This document shows positions 44,880-53,017 of a stretch of 64,000 nucleotides of DNA, piece after piece (position 1 is the first letter of the stretch; the number at the start of each line of letters is the position of its first letter). The notes below the pieces were generated by a model. That model was given only the letters and a program-made list of their open reading frames with translations, had not been told where the DNA came from and did not search any database. The position numbers and the translations under genes were made by a program. Location: assembly GCF_900114705.1 (NCBI RefSeq), contig NZ_FOTW01000013.1, positions 124,001-188,000 on the forward strand, given 5' to 3'. Source of the stretch: Rugamonas rubra. Lineage in GTDB: Bacteria; Pseudomonadota; Gammaproteobacteria; Burkholderiales; Burkholderiaceae_D.

Positions 44880-45842
44880 ATGCGCACCCATGTCAGCTCG
44901 GTCGGCCTGTTGATCCACGGCGATCCGGCCCTTTCCTTCAGTTATCCCGAGCACATCGAGCGCGCCAGCCTGGACGCCTTGCCCAGCCAGCCCGGCGTCT
45001 ACCTGTTCCGCGACGAGGCCGGGGTCGCCATCTACGTCGGCAAGAGCGTCAATGTGCGCAGCCGGGTGCTCAGCCATTTGCGCACGCCGGACGAGAGCCA
45101 GATGCTGCAACGCACCCGCCGGGTCGACTTCGAGCGCTGCGGCGGCGAGCTCGGCGCGCTGTTGCGCGAGTCGCAGCTGATCAAGCAGTTGCAGCCGGTG
45201 TTCAACCAGAAGCTGCGCCGCCTGCGCGAGATGTGCTCGTGGCGGCTGGACGGCGGCGCGCCGCAGCTGGTGTTCGCGCGTGACTGCGATTTCGCCGCCA
45301 CCGAGGGCTTGCACGGCCTGTACGGCAGCCGGGCCAGCGCGCAGCAGGCGCTGCGCGAGCTGGCCGACGCCCACGGCCTGTGCGCCGGCGTGCTGGGCCT
45401 GGAGCCGCTGGCGCGCGGCCGGCCCTGTTTCGCGCGGCAACTGGGGCGCTGTGGCGGCGCCTGTGTCGGCGAGGCAGTGGCAGAGCACGCGGCGCGCGTT
45501 GGCGCCGCCTTGCTGCCGTGGCGTGTGGCGCCGTGGCCGTATGCGGGGCCGGTCGGCATCGTCGAGGAGTCGGACGGGCTGCGCCAGGTGCAGCTGGTGG
45601 ACCGCTGGTGCTATCTCGGTCCACAGGCGGCGGGCCGCAAGCGGGCGCCGCCGCGCGCCGTGGCGCAGTTCGATATCGATGTGTATCAGATTCTTGCCAA
45701 GCCGTTGTTGCGGGGCGACTTGACGCTGGTGCTGCTCAACGAGCCGCTTGGCAACGCCTCAGGCGGGCAGGTCGACGCGGCTGGAGGCGCGTCCGCGCCG
45801 ACCGCGTTTGCACCGGTGCGGCGCACCCGCTCGTTTCGCTGA
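44880..45842 (+). CDS. cho: Cho-type excinuclease (UvrC homologue)
   Basis: Endonuclease that nicks 5' of bulky DNA lesions in a UvrABC-like reaction. 320 residues: a UvrC-like GIY-YIG nuclease domain (about 35-125) with QPGVYLFRDEAGVAIYVGKSVNVRSRVLSH and the catalytic-site segment LGALLRESQLIKQLQPVFNQ. A middle GLYGSRASAQQALRELA segment and a Cys-rich part (RPCFARQLGRCGGACVG), as in Cho/UvrC, follow. The UvrB-binding and C-terminal nuclease domains of UvrC are absent, as expected for Cho. Chosen start ATG 44880; the ribosome site is weak, and a start further upstream at 44778 cannot be excluded. Confidence 0.9.
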   Translation: MRTHVSSVGLLIHGDPALSFSYPEHIERASLDALPSQPGVYLFRDEAGVAIYVGKSVNVRSRVLSHLRTPDESQMLQRTRRVDFERCGGELGALLRESQLIKQLQPVFNQKLRRLREMCSWRLDGGAPQLVFARDCDFAATEGLHGLYGSRASAQQALRELADAHGLCAGVLGLEPLARGRPCFARQLGRCGGACVGEAVAEHAARVGAALLPWRVAPWPYAGPVGIVEESDGLRQVQLVDRWCYLGPQAAGRKRAPPRAVAQFDIDVYQILAKPLLRGDLTLVLLNEPLGNASGGQVDAAGGASAPTAFAPVRRTRSFR

Positions 45843-45985
45843 GCGCTTGCTGGCTTGAGTCCCTTCCAAGTCGGTCAAGCGCCGGGTTTGCATGACTTAC
45901 TTGCGCCACGGTTTGGCTACTGGCTTAGCCGTCTGCCTGTTGGTGAGCCGTTCTCGCAGATAGGAATGAACGTCGCGTCATCGCC

Positions 45986-46240
45986 TTAGTTGAGCAGCCA
46001 TTCGCCGCTGCGTTTGATTTCCGCATACATTGCATCCGGCGCCAAATCCAACTCGCCTGGCCAGGTCACTACGCCGTCTACGACATGCACTTTCTGGAAT
46101 TCTGGAGGATTGGCTAAGTGCGTGAATACGCCGCGAAAGAAACTCGGCGAGAACTTCACCGCACCTTGCAGCCCATCTTGGAATCGCACGACCAGCGCGA
46201 AATCGCCAGCAACCTTAACGTCAATAACATCCCATTCCAT
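45986..46240 (-). CDS. DUF2442-type protein
   Basis: An 84-residue protein, MEWDVIDVKVAGDFALVVRFQDGLQGAVKFSP ... GVVTWPGELDLAPDAMYAEIK, matching the DUF2442 pattern (short beta-rich protein ending in W-x-D-L-x-P-D-x-MY-x-E-I). The ATG at 46240 has TTTGGAGTGAAACC upstream. DUF2442 genes are commonly paired with DUF4160 genes and have been proposed as toxin-antitoxin-like modules; a DUF4160 reading frame ends 4 bp upstream here. The coding sequence is clearly less G+C rich than its neighbours, suggesting horizontal arrival. Confidence 0.85.
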   Translation of the reverse strand: MEWDVIDVKVAGDFALVVRFQDGLQGAVKFSPSFFRGVFTHLANPPEFQKVHVVDGVVTWPGELDLAPDAMYAEIKRSGEWLLN

Positions 46241-46244
46241 GGTT

Positions 46245-46494
46245 TCACTCCAAAGGGGCAATTGGTTTTGGACTCTGCATGTCTTGGCATAGCTGCCAAT
46301 CTGCGAGCAATTCGGTCTGATGTAACTCGGCCCAGTCGAGAACTAGACCCAACGCGCGGCGCGGCAACTTGCCCTCGATCAGTGCCAGCTCTCGGATGTC
46401 GATAATTGCCTTGTGCTCTGCGTACTTTACGTGGAAGTGTGGCGGTGCATGGTCTTTGAAAAACATCTGAATGATGAGACCATAAAGTTGGCAT
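46245..46494 (-). pseudogene. DUF4160 gene, apparently frameshifted at its start
   Basis: The frame LYGLIIQMFFKDHAPPHFHVKYAEHKAIIDIRELALIEGKLPRRALGLVLDWAELH is a complete DUF4160 domain. The family start is normally MPTxxGLxIxM. An ATG with a strong ribosome site (CAAGGAAAATT) occurs at 46494 and encodes MPT, but in a different frame: seven bases separate it from the LYGLIIQ codons at 46487, so one extra or two missing bases break the gene. Translation could instead begin at the in-frame ATG of MFFKDH, losing about 10 residues. Partner of the DUF2442 gene 4 bp downstream. Confidence 0.7.
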
Positions 46495-46846
46495 AATTTT
46501 CCTTGACCATTCGTAGATCTGATAGATACGAGACAACCTGTCCGCACTTCAACTGATTTACGTCGTGCCGGCCGGCTCGAAGAATTGTCAAATTTATAAA
46601 GAAAAGTCCTGATCAGGACGGCTACCGACCGTTGCTTGCCATTATAGTCAACGTACCAGTCAAAACCATTGGACCTTTTTCCCTTTTCATTCGATGCTAT
46701 AGGCTTTCCCCGCTTCATCTGTCGGGTCCAACCCCATAGACGCAAGTGTACTTTACGGCACGCATATGCGGCTGTTTTGGTTCGGGTCGAATAGACAGCA
46801 CGGCGCCGCCTGCTGTCCTCCTTCCGCTCGCTCGCGCCGCTATTGC
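46495..46846. other. Low-G+C intergenic region upstream of the DUF4160/DUF2442 pair
   Basis: 352 bp, distinctly A+T-richer than the rest of the window up to about 46800. Open frames cross it on both strands, but none has a ribosome site or recognisable protein content. No inverted repeats, target-site duplications or transposase remnants could be recognised by eye. The promoter of the DUF pair should be near 46500-46560. Confidence 0.5.
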
Positions 46847-47005
46847 TCAGCGTCCGCGCCCGCGCTTGCGCGCGTTCTCGAAGCTGGCGCGGGTTTGCTC
46901 CTCGTCGCGCTGGCCGAAGGCGTAGTTGGCCTCCAGCCACATTACGTTGATGATGGCCAGGGACAGCGCCAGGCCGATCCCCAATATCCAGGCGAAATAC
47001 CACAT
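46847..47005 (-). CDS. cydX: Cytochrome bd oxidase small subunit CydX
   Basis: A 52-residue single-span membrane protein: MWYFAWILGIGLALSLAIINVMWLEANYAF, then a charged tail. The MWYFAWILG opening and the MWLE after the helix are the CydX signature; the subunit stabilises the haem sites of cytochrome bd. The ATG at 47005 has AGAAGGAGCAACC upstream. Last gene of the cyd operon, 13 bp after cydB. Confidence 0.93.
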   Translation of the reverse strand: MWYFAWILGIGLALSLAIINVMWLEANYAFGQRDEEQTRASFENARKRGRGR

Positions 47006-47018
47006 GGTTGCTCCTTCT

Positions 47019-48161
47019 CTAGTAGGCGGTGTGTTCGTTGTCGCGGATGTGCTCAAGCGTGACCTTGCCGCGCACCACGCGGTAGACCCAGCTGGTGTAG
47101 ATGACGATGATCGGCAGCATGACGACGACCACCCAGAACATCACGCCCAGGCTCTTGTGGCTGGCCACGGCGTCCCAGGCGGTCAGGCTGCTGCCCGGCG
47201 CCAGCGACGACGGCATGATGAAGGGGAACATCGCCGCGCCGGCCGTCAGGACGATGGACGCCACGCTCAGGCCGCTGGCCAGGAAGGCGCTCACGGTGTG
47301 GCGGCGCGCGCTCAGCAGCATCACCAGCGCGGCGCCGGCGATGGCGGCGACCGGGAAGGCCTGCGTCAGCGGGTAGCGGGTGTAGTTGTCCAGCCAGGCG
47401 CCGCGCGCCTGCAGCACCGTCTTGGCGACCGGCATGAAGGAGCTGTTGACGTCGGGCATGGTGTCGATGCGATAGCCGTCGATGCCGGTGGCGATCCACA
47501 CGCCGGCGGCGGAGAACAGCAGCATCGTCAGCGCCGCCGCCCAGATCGCCAGGCTGCGGGCGCGGCGGGCGATGTCGCCCTCGGTCTTTTGATGCAGGAA
47601 GGTGGCGCCGTGCATCGCCAGCATGGCCACGCTGAGCACGCCGGCCAGCAGGCCGAAGGGGTTGAGCAGGCCGAGGAAGTCGCCGCTGTAGCTCATGCGC
47701 ATGGTGTCGTCGTAGGCGAAGGGCACGCCCTGCAGCAGGTTGCCGAAGGCCACGCCGAAGATTAGCGGCGGCACGAATCCGCCGGTGAACAGGCCCCAGT
47801 CCCAGGCGTTGCGCCAGCGCGGGTCGGCGATCTTGCTGCGGTAGTCGAAGCCGACCGGGCGGAAGAACAGCGCGAACAGGCACAGCATCAGGGCGATGTA
47901 GAAGCCGGAGAAGGCCGCCGCGTAGACCAGCGGCCAGGCGGCGAACAGGCAGCCGCCGGCGGCGATGAACCAGGTCTGGTTGCCCTCCCAGGTCGGGCCG
48001 ATGGTGTTGATGATGACGCGCCGCTCGGCGTCGTTCTTGCCGAGGAAGGGCAGCGACATGCCGACGCCGAAGTCGAAGCCGTCGGTCAGGGCGAAGCCGA
48101 TCAGCAGCACGCCGACGAAGCACCACCAGATCACTTTATACGTTGCGTAGTCGAATAACAT
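47019..48161 (-). CDS. cydB: Cytochrome bd quinol oxidase subunit II
   Basis: A 380-residue membrane protein with about eight or nine helices. Family segments: YATYKVIWWCFVGVLLIGFALTDGFDFGVG at the start, TIGPTWEGNQTWFIAAGGCLFAAWPLVYA, ALFFRPVGFDYRSKI, and SLTAWDAVASHKSLGVMFWVVVVMLPIIVIYTSWVYRVVRGK near the end. With CydA it forms the high-affinity, non-proton-pumping oxidase for low oxygen. Lies 9 bp after cydA and 13 bp before cydX. Confidence 0.96.
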   Translation of the reverse strand: MLFDYATYKVIWWCFVGVLLIGFALTDGFDFGVGMSLPFLGKNDAERRVIINTIGPTWEGNQTWFIAAGGCLFAAWPLVYAAAFSGFYIALMLCLFALFFRPVGFDYRSKIADPRWRNAWDWGLFTGGFVPPLIFGVAFGNLLQGVPFAYDDTMRMSYSGDFLGLLNPFGLLAGVLSVAMLAMHGATFLHQKTEGDIARRARSLAIWAAALTMLLFSAAGVWIATGIDGYRIDTMPDVNSSFMPVAKTVLQARGAWLDNYTRYPLTQAFPVAAIAGAALVMLLSARRHTVSAFLASGLSVASIVLTAGAAMFPFIMPSSLAPGSSLTAWDAVASHKSLGVMFWVVVVMLPIIVIYTSWVYRVVRGKVTLEHIRDNEHTAY

Positions 48162-48170
48162 GTTCTCTCC

Positions 48171-49750
48171 TTAGTGCGCGGCGGGCTGTGCCGCCAACGC
48201 CGCTTGTTCCCAGTGGTACTTGCCGGTGTGCAAGCTGCTTGGCCCCTGGCGGGCGAACTTGAGCATCAGCGTCATCTCGATCACCAGCAGCAAGGTGTAG
48301 AAGCCGATGAAGCCGGCCAGGCTGAAGTAGAGGTTGCCGACCGACTGGGTCGAGGCCGACAGGTGGGTCGGCAGGATGCCGGCGATGGTCCAGGGCTGGC
48401 GGCCGTACTCGGCCACCACCCAACCGAGCTCGGCGGCGACCCAGGGCAGGGGGATGGCGCAGACGGCCAGGCGCAGCAGCCAGCGTTGCGAGGCCAGGCG
48501 CTTGCGCACCAGGAAGTAGAACGAGGCGCTGAAGATGAACAGGAACAGGATGCCCAGGCCGACCATGAGGCGGAAGGACCAGAACAGCGGCGCCACCTTG
48601 GGGATGGTGTCGTTGACGGCCAGCTTGATCTGCGCTTCGGTGGCGTCGATCACCTGGGGCGTGTACTTCTTCAGCAGCAGGCCGTAGCCGAGGTCGTCCT
48701 TGAGCGCGCTGAAGGCGGCGCGCGCCTCGGGCGATTTGTCGCCGGCCTTCAGGCGGCTCAGCGCGGCGTAGGCCTTCATGCCGTTGCGGATGCGCACTTC
48801 GTGGTTGCGCTTGAGTTCCTTGATGCCGGTCACCTGCTGGTCGGCCGAGCGGGTGGCGATCAGGCCAAGCACGTAGGGGATCTTGACGGCGTAGTCGGTG
48901 CGCTCGGCGGCGTCGTTGGGCAGGCCGATCAGGGTGATGCCGGCCGGCGCCGGCTCGGTCTCCCATTCGGCCTCGATGGCGGCCAGCTTGACCTTGTTGA
49001 CCTCGCCGGCGGTGTAGCCGGACTCGTCGCCCAGCACGATCACCGACAGGGTCGAGGCCAGGCCGAAGCCGGCGGCGATGGCGAAGGAGCGCAGGGCGAA
49101 GGGGATGTCGCGCGCCTTCAGCAGGTAGAAGGCGGAGATGCCGAGCACGAACATCGACGCCGTCACATAGCCGGCCGCGACGGTGTGGACGAACTTGACC
49201 TGGGCCACCGGATTGAGGAAGACCTCGCCGAGGCTGACCAGCTCCATGCGCATGGTCTCGAAGTTGAACTCGGCGCCGACCGGGTGGTTCATCCAGCCGT
49301 TGGCGATCAAGATCCACAGCGCCGACAGGCTGGAGCCGAGGGCGACCAGGAAGGTCACGCCCAGGTGCTGCACCTTGGACAGCTTGCTCCAGCCAAAGAA
49401 GAACAGGCCGACGAAGGTCGATTCGAGGAAGAAGGCCATCATGCCCTCGATCGCCAGCGGGGTGCCGAAGATGTCGCCGACGTAGTGCGAGTAGTAGGCC
49501 CAGTTGGTGCCGAACTGGAATTCCAGCGTGATGCCGGTGGTCACGCCCATGGCGAAGTTGATGCCGAACAGCTTGCCCCAGAACTTGGTCATGTCGCGGT
49601 AGATCTCCTTGCCGGTCATCACGTAGACCGACTCCATGATGACCAGGATCCAGGACAGCCCCAGGGTGAGGGGAACAAACAAGAAGTGATACATCGCGGT
49701 GGCAGCGAACTGCAGGCGCGACAAACTGACGACGTCGTCGAGAGGACTCA

Positions 49751-49754
<4 letters not shown>
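48171..49754 (-). CDS. cydA: Cytochrome bd quinol oxidase subunit I
   Basis: A 527-residue membrane protein carrying the haems. Visible: LSRLQFAATAMYHFLFVPLTLG with the first haem-ligand His, the Glu pair in IEGMMAFFLESTFVGLFFFGW, HTVAAGYVTASMF with the b558 His, a periplasmic Q-loop (about residues 240-390), and GRQPWTIAGILPTHLSAS. The Q-loop carries a long C-terminal extension (EVRIRNGMKAYAAL ... PQVIDATEAQIK), the long, E. coli-like type. The ATG doublet at 49754/49751 overlaps the stop of the cydP-like gene. Second structural gene of the GbsR-cydP-cydA-cydB-cydX operon. Confidence 0.96.
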
Positions 49755-50008
<254 letters not shown>

Positions 50009-50009
50009 C

Positions 50010-50648
50010 TTAGTTGTCCCGGCCGCCGTCGCGGCTGTTGCCGCGCGCGTCCTCGGCCAGTTCGTCCGGCGCGTCGGCGTTGGCGCCGCCGCGACCGAAG
50101 CCGAGCTTGCCGCGCACGGTGTCGCCGACGTCGAGCAGTTTTTTCACGGTCGATCCCATCTTCATCAGGCCGGCCAGGGTTTCCGGCGACAGGCGCTGGA
50201 CGTCGTCGAACCAGGAGCTGGACAGTTCGATCAGGTCGTACATCTCGCGCATGCGTTGCTGGGCGATGCGGTCCTCCTCGGTGGCGGGCGTATCCAGCAG
50301 GGCGTCGCGCAGCATCGACAGGGTCGGCTCGACCTCGCGCCGGCGGCGTTCCTCCAACAGGGCCTTGAAGATTTCCCAGATGTCCTTGGGCGGTTCGAAG
50401 TATTCGCGGCGGTCGCCCGGCTGGTGCAGTAGTTTGACCAGGCGCCACGATTGCAGCTCCTTCAGGCCCATCGACACGTTGGAACGGGAGAAGCCGAGGA
50501 AGTCGGCGATCTCGTCGGCGTTGAGCGGCCGGCCCAGCACGTAGAGCAGGGCGTACATTTGCCCGACGGTGCGGTTGATGCCCCAGCGGCTGCCCATTTC
50601 GCCGAAGTGGAGGATGAATTTGGTCGCCAGCGGGCTGAGGTTCTGCAT
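50010..50648 (-). CDS. GbsR/MarR-type transcriptional regulator of the cyd operon
   Basis: A 212-residue winged-helix protein. The N-terminal part (about residues 5-95) has FILHFGEMGSRWGINRTVGQMYALLYVLGRPLNADEIADFLGFSRSNVSMGLKELQSWRLVKLLHQPGDRREYFEPP, the GbsR pattern. The rest is helical (dimer or effector region) with a disordered Gly/Asp-rich tail. It is the first gene of the cytochrome bd operon, 1 bp ahead of cydP, which suggests it controls its own operon. Start ATG 50648 with AAGGAATCAT. A candidate operator lies at 50676-50706. Confidence 0.9.
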   Translation of the reverse strand: MQNLSPLATKFILHFGEMGSRWGINRTVGQMYALLYVLGRPLNADEIADFLGFSRSNVSMGLKELQSWRLVKLLHQPGDRREYFEPPKDIWEIFKALLEERRRREVEPTLSMLRDALLDTPATEEDRIAQQRMREMYDLIELSSSWFDDVQRLSPETLAGLMKMGSTVKKLLDVGDTVRGKLGFGRGGANADAPDELAEDARGNSRDGGRDN

Positions 50649-50675
50649 ATGATTCCTTCTTTTTCAATTTTCAGT

Positions 50676-50706
50676 AATTCCTGAAATTATAGGACATCTA
50701 GGAATT
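50676..50706 (-). promoter_or_regulatory. Inverted repeat and -10 box of the cyd operon, candidate GbsR-type operator
   Basis: AATTCCT, 17 bases, AGGAATT. On the minus strand the spacer contains TATAAT (50686-50691), a good -10 box about 40 bp before the regulator start. A dimer bound to the two arms would cover the -10 box, giving autoregulation. No convincing -35 box is seen. Confidence 0.55.
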
Positions 50707-50735
50707 CGGCGTATGGGAGCTACTCATTTCGATGT

Positions 50736-50778
50736 ATGACAGAAAGATCATACGCGCTATATAATCACTTATATCGCG
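50736..50778 (+). promoter_or_regulatory. mod promoter with overlapping ModE operator
   Basis: -35 ATGACA (50736-50741), 18-bp spacer and -10 TATAAT (50760-50765) in front of modA. The -10 box lies inside CGCTATATA-N6-TATATCGCG (50755-50778), which fits the known ModE recognition pattern (CGCTATATA-N6-TATATAACG in Azotobacter, related in E. coli). Molybdate-bound ModE, encoded as the last gene of the operon, should block transcription here when molybdate is plentiful. Confidence 0.85.
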
Positions 50779-50808
50779 CTACCCACTCACCGATAAAGGA
50801 TGTTCACG

Positions 50809-51582
50809 ATGTCTTGTTCGCCGTCTGCCACCCCGTTCCGTCGCCGCCTGATGCTGGCGCTGCTGTTGTCCGCCGGCGCCGTCTCGGCCCAGGCCGCCGA
50901 CATCACCGTCTCGGCCGCCGCCAGCCTGAGCAACGCCTTCAAGGAAATCGCCCAGGCCTACGAGAAGGAGCACGCCGGCGACAAGGTGCTGCTCAACTTC
51001 GCCGCCTCGGACGCGCTGGTGCAGCAGATCGGCAAGGGCGCACCGGTCGACGTGTTCGCCTCGGCCGACCAGCAGGCGATGGACAAGGCCGAGGGCATGA
51101 AGCTGCTGCAGCCGGGCACGCGCAAGAACTTCGTCAGCAACAGCGTGGTGCTGATCGCGCCACTGTCGAGCACGCTGGGGCTGAAGAGCCTGGCCGATCT
51201 GCAGCAGGCCGGCGTCACCCGCGTCACCCTGGGCAACCCGGCCAGCGTGCCGATCGGCCGCTACGCCAAGCACGCGCTGGAGCAGGCCAAGCTGTGGGCC
51301 GCCGTCGAACCGAAGGCCATCTATGGCACGTCCGTGCGGCAGAGCCTGGACTACGTGGCGCGCGGCGAGGTCGACGCCGGCTTCGTCTACGCCACCGACG
51401 TGGCGGTGCAGAAGGACAAGGTCAAGCTGGTGGTGACGGTGCCGACCGAAACGCCGGTCACCTATCCCATCGCCGCCATCGCCAGCGGTCCGCAGCAGGC
51501 CGGCGGCCGCCAGTTCATCGCCTTCGTGCTGGCGCCGGCCGGCCAGGCCATCCTCGGCAAGTACGGCTTCGGCCGTCCGTAG
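50809..51582 (+). CDS. modA: Molybdate ABC transporter substrate-binding protein
   Basis: Periplasmic molybdate/tungstate-binding protein of 257 residues. Signal peptide with basic start (FRRRLMLALLLSAGAVSAQA), then ITVSAAASLSNAFKEIAQAYEKEH, which carries the two oxyanion-binding Ser, VDVFASADQQAMDKAE, GNPASVPIGRYAKHALE and GEVDAGFVYATDVAV. The ATG at 50809 is nine bases after AAAGGA; the ATG at 50800 directly abuts that site and is less likely. First gene of modABC-modE, controlled by the ModE box just upstream. Confidence 0.95.
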   Translation: MSCSPSATPFRRRLMLALLLSAGAVSAQAADITVSAAASLSNAFKEIAQAYEKEHAGDKVLLNFAASDALVQQIGKGAPVDVFASADQQAMDKAEGMKLLQPGTRKNFVSNSVVLIAPLSSTLGLKSLADLQQAGVTRVTLGNPASVPIGRYAKHALEQAKLWAAVEPKAIYGTSVRQSLDYVARGEVDAGFVYATDVAVQKDKVKLVVTVPTETPVTYPIAAIASGPQQAGGRQFIAFVLAPAGQAILGKYGFGRP

Positions 51583-51588
51583 GCAACC

Positions 51589-52308
51589 ATGGCGGAGATG
51601 CTGGCCACCTGGCGCGAGGTATTGCTGAACGGCCCGGCGTGGACCGCGCTGGGCCTGTCGTTGAAGGTGGCCTGCTGGGCCACGGCGCTCGACCTGCTGT
51701 TCGGCATCGGCTTCGGCTATCTGTTGGCGCGCTGCCGTTTCGCCGGCCGCGAGCTGCTCGACGCCATGTTGACCCTGCCGATGGTGATGCCGCCGACCGT
51801 GCTGGGCTACTATCTGCTGGTGTTGATCGGCCGCGAGGGCTGGCTCGGCGCCTGGCTGCAAACCAATTTCGGCATCAACCTGATCTTCACCTGGCAGGCG
51901 GCGGTGATCGCCGCCGCCGTGGTGGCGTTTCCGCTGGTGCTCAAGTCGGCCCGCTCGGCCTTCGAGACGGTCGACCCTCAGCTGGAGCAGGCCGCCCGCG
52001 TGCTGGGCCTGCCGGCGGCGGCGGTGTTCCTGCGCGTGACCCTGCCGCTGGCCTGGCGCGGCGTGCTGGCCGGCACCCTGCTGGCCTTCGCCCGCTCGAT
52101 GGGCGAGTTCGGCGCCACGCTGATGGTGGCCGGCAGCATTCCCGGCAAGACGCAGACCCTGTCGATCGCCGTCTACGAGGCGGTGCAGGCGGGGCAGGAC
52201 GACAGCGCCAACCTGCTGGTCGTCATCACCTCGCTGACCTGCATCGTGGTGCTGATATTGGCCAACAAACTCACGCCGAACCGCAACAAAGGAGGCAGCC
52301 ATGGCTAA
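51589..52308 (+). CDS. modB: Molybdate ABC transporter permease
   Basis: A 239-residue inner-membrane permease with about five helices. Has the ModB features LTLPMVMPPTVLGYYLLVLIGREGWLG and the ATPase-docking EAA loop EQAARVLGLPAAAVFLRVTLPLAWRGVLAG, followed by FARSMGEFGATLMVAGSIPGKTQTLSIAVY. It starts 6 bp after modA and overlaps modC by 8 bp. Confidence 0.96.
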   Translation: MAEMLATWREVLLNGPAWTALGLSLKVACWATALDLLFGIGFGYLLARCRFAGRELLDAMLTLPMVMPPTVLGYYLLVLIGREGWLGAWLQTNFGINLIFTWQAAVIAAAVVAFPLVLKSARSAFETVDPQLEQAARVLGLPAAAVFLRVTLPLAWRGVLAGTLLAFARSMGEFGATLMVAGSIPGKTQTLSIAVYEAVQAGQDDSANLLVVITSLTCIVVLILANKLTPNRNKGGSHG

Positions 52309-53017
52309 GCCGGATCTGCAAATCAAGCTGGACATCCGCAAGACGCTGCGCTCGGGCCAGCGCGAATTCCATTTGCAAGCCAGCTTCGCTTCGGCCAGCC
52401 AGCGCATCGTCATCTACGGCGCCTCGGGCGCCGGCAAGAGCCAGCTGCTGAAGGCCGTGGCCGGGTTGATGACGCCGGACGCCGGCCGCATCGAGCTGGG
52501 CGGCGTGGCGCTGTTCGACCACTCCGCCGGGCTGGACCTGGCGCCGCAGCGGCGCCAGGTCGGCTATCTGTTCCAGGACTACGCGCTGTTTCCCCATTTG
52601 AACGTGCGGCAGAACATCGCCTTCGGCTTGCAGCGCGGCTGGTTCAATCCGCTCAGCCGGGTCGACCACGAGGCGCTGCGCTACTGGCTGGCGGCCTTCG
52701 AGCTGGACGCGGTGGCGCAGCAGTTGCCGGACCAGTTGTCGGGCGGGCAGCGGCAGCGGGTGGCGCTGGCGCGCGCGCTGATCGCCAGCCCGCGCGCGCT
52801 GCTGCTCGACGAACCGTTCGCCGCGCTCGACCCGGCCTTGCGCGCGCGCATGCGCGGCGAGCTGGACGCGCTGCAACGCCGCCTGGCCATTCCGATGATC
52901 ATGATCACCCACGATCCGGACGACGCGCTGGCCTTCGGCGAGCATGTGCTGCGCATGGACGATGGTAGGATCACGGATGTCGACGATGTGGAGAGAATTG
53001 CGCAATATGAAGCCTAG
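52301..53017 (+). CDS. modC: Molybdate ABC transporter ATPase, short form without TOBE domain
   Basis: A 238-residue ABC ATPase: Walker A GASGAGKS (about 41-48), Q-loop YLFQDYALFPHLNVRQNIAFG, signature LSGGQRQRVALARAL, Walker B LLLDEPFAALD and switch His (MITHDPDD). ModC of E. coli is about 350 residues and ends in a molybdate-binding TOBE/Mop domain; this protein stops right after the ATPase. Substrate control must therefore come from elsewhere, probably ModE, which has two such domains. Overlaps modB by 8 bp and modE by 11 bp. Confidence 0.92.
   Translation: MAKPDLQIKLDIRKTLRSGQREFHLQASFASASQRIVIYGASGAGKSQLLKAVAGLMTPDAGRIELGGVALFDHSAGLDLAPQRRQVGYLFQDYALFPHLNVRQNIAFGLQRGWFNPLSRVDHEALRYWLAAFELDAVAQQLPDQLSGGQRQRVALARALIASPRALLLDEPFAALDPALRARMRGELDALQRRLAIPMIMITHDPDDALAFGEHVLRMDDGRITDVDDVERIAQYEA

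Noticed and set aside
46245..47003. Long minus-strand frame that fuses an upstream segment to DUF4160
   Set aside because: The upstream part overlaps cydX and reads as unrelated basic sequence with no ribosome site; only the last 80 codons match a family.
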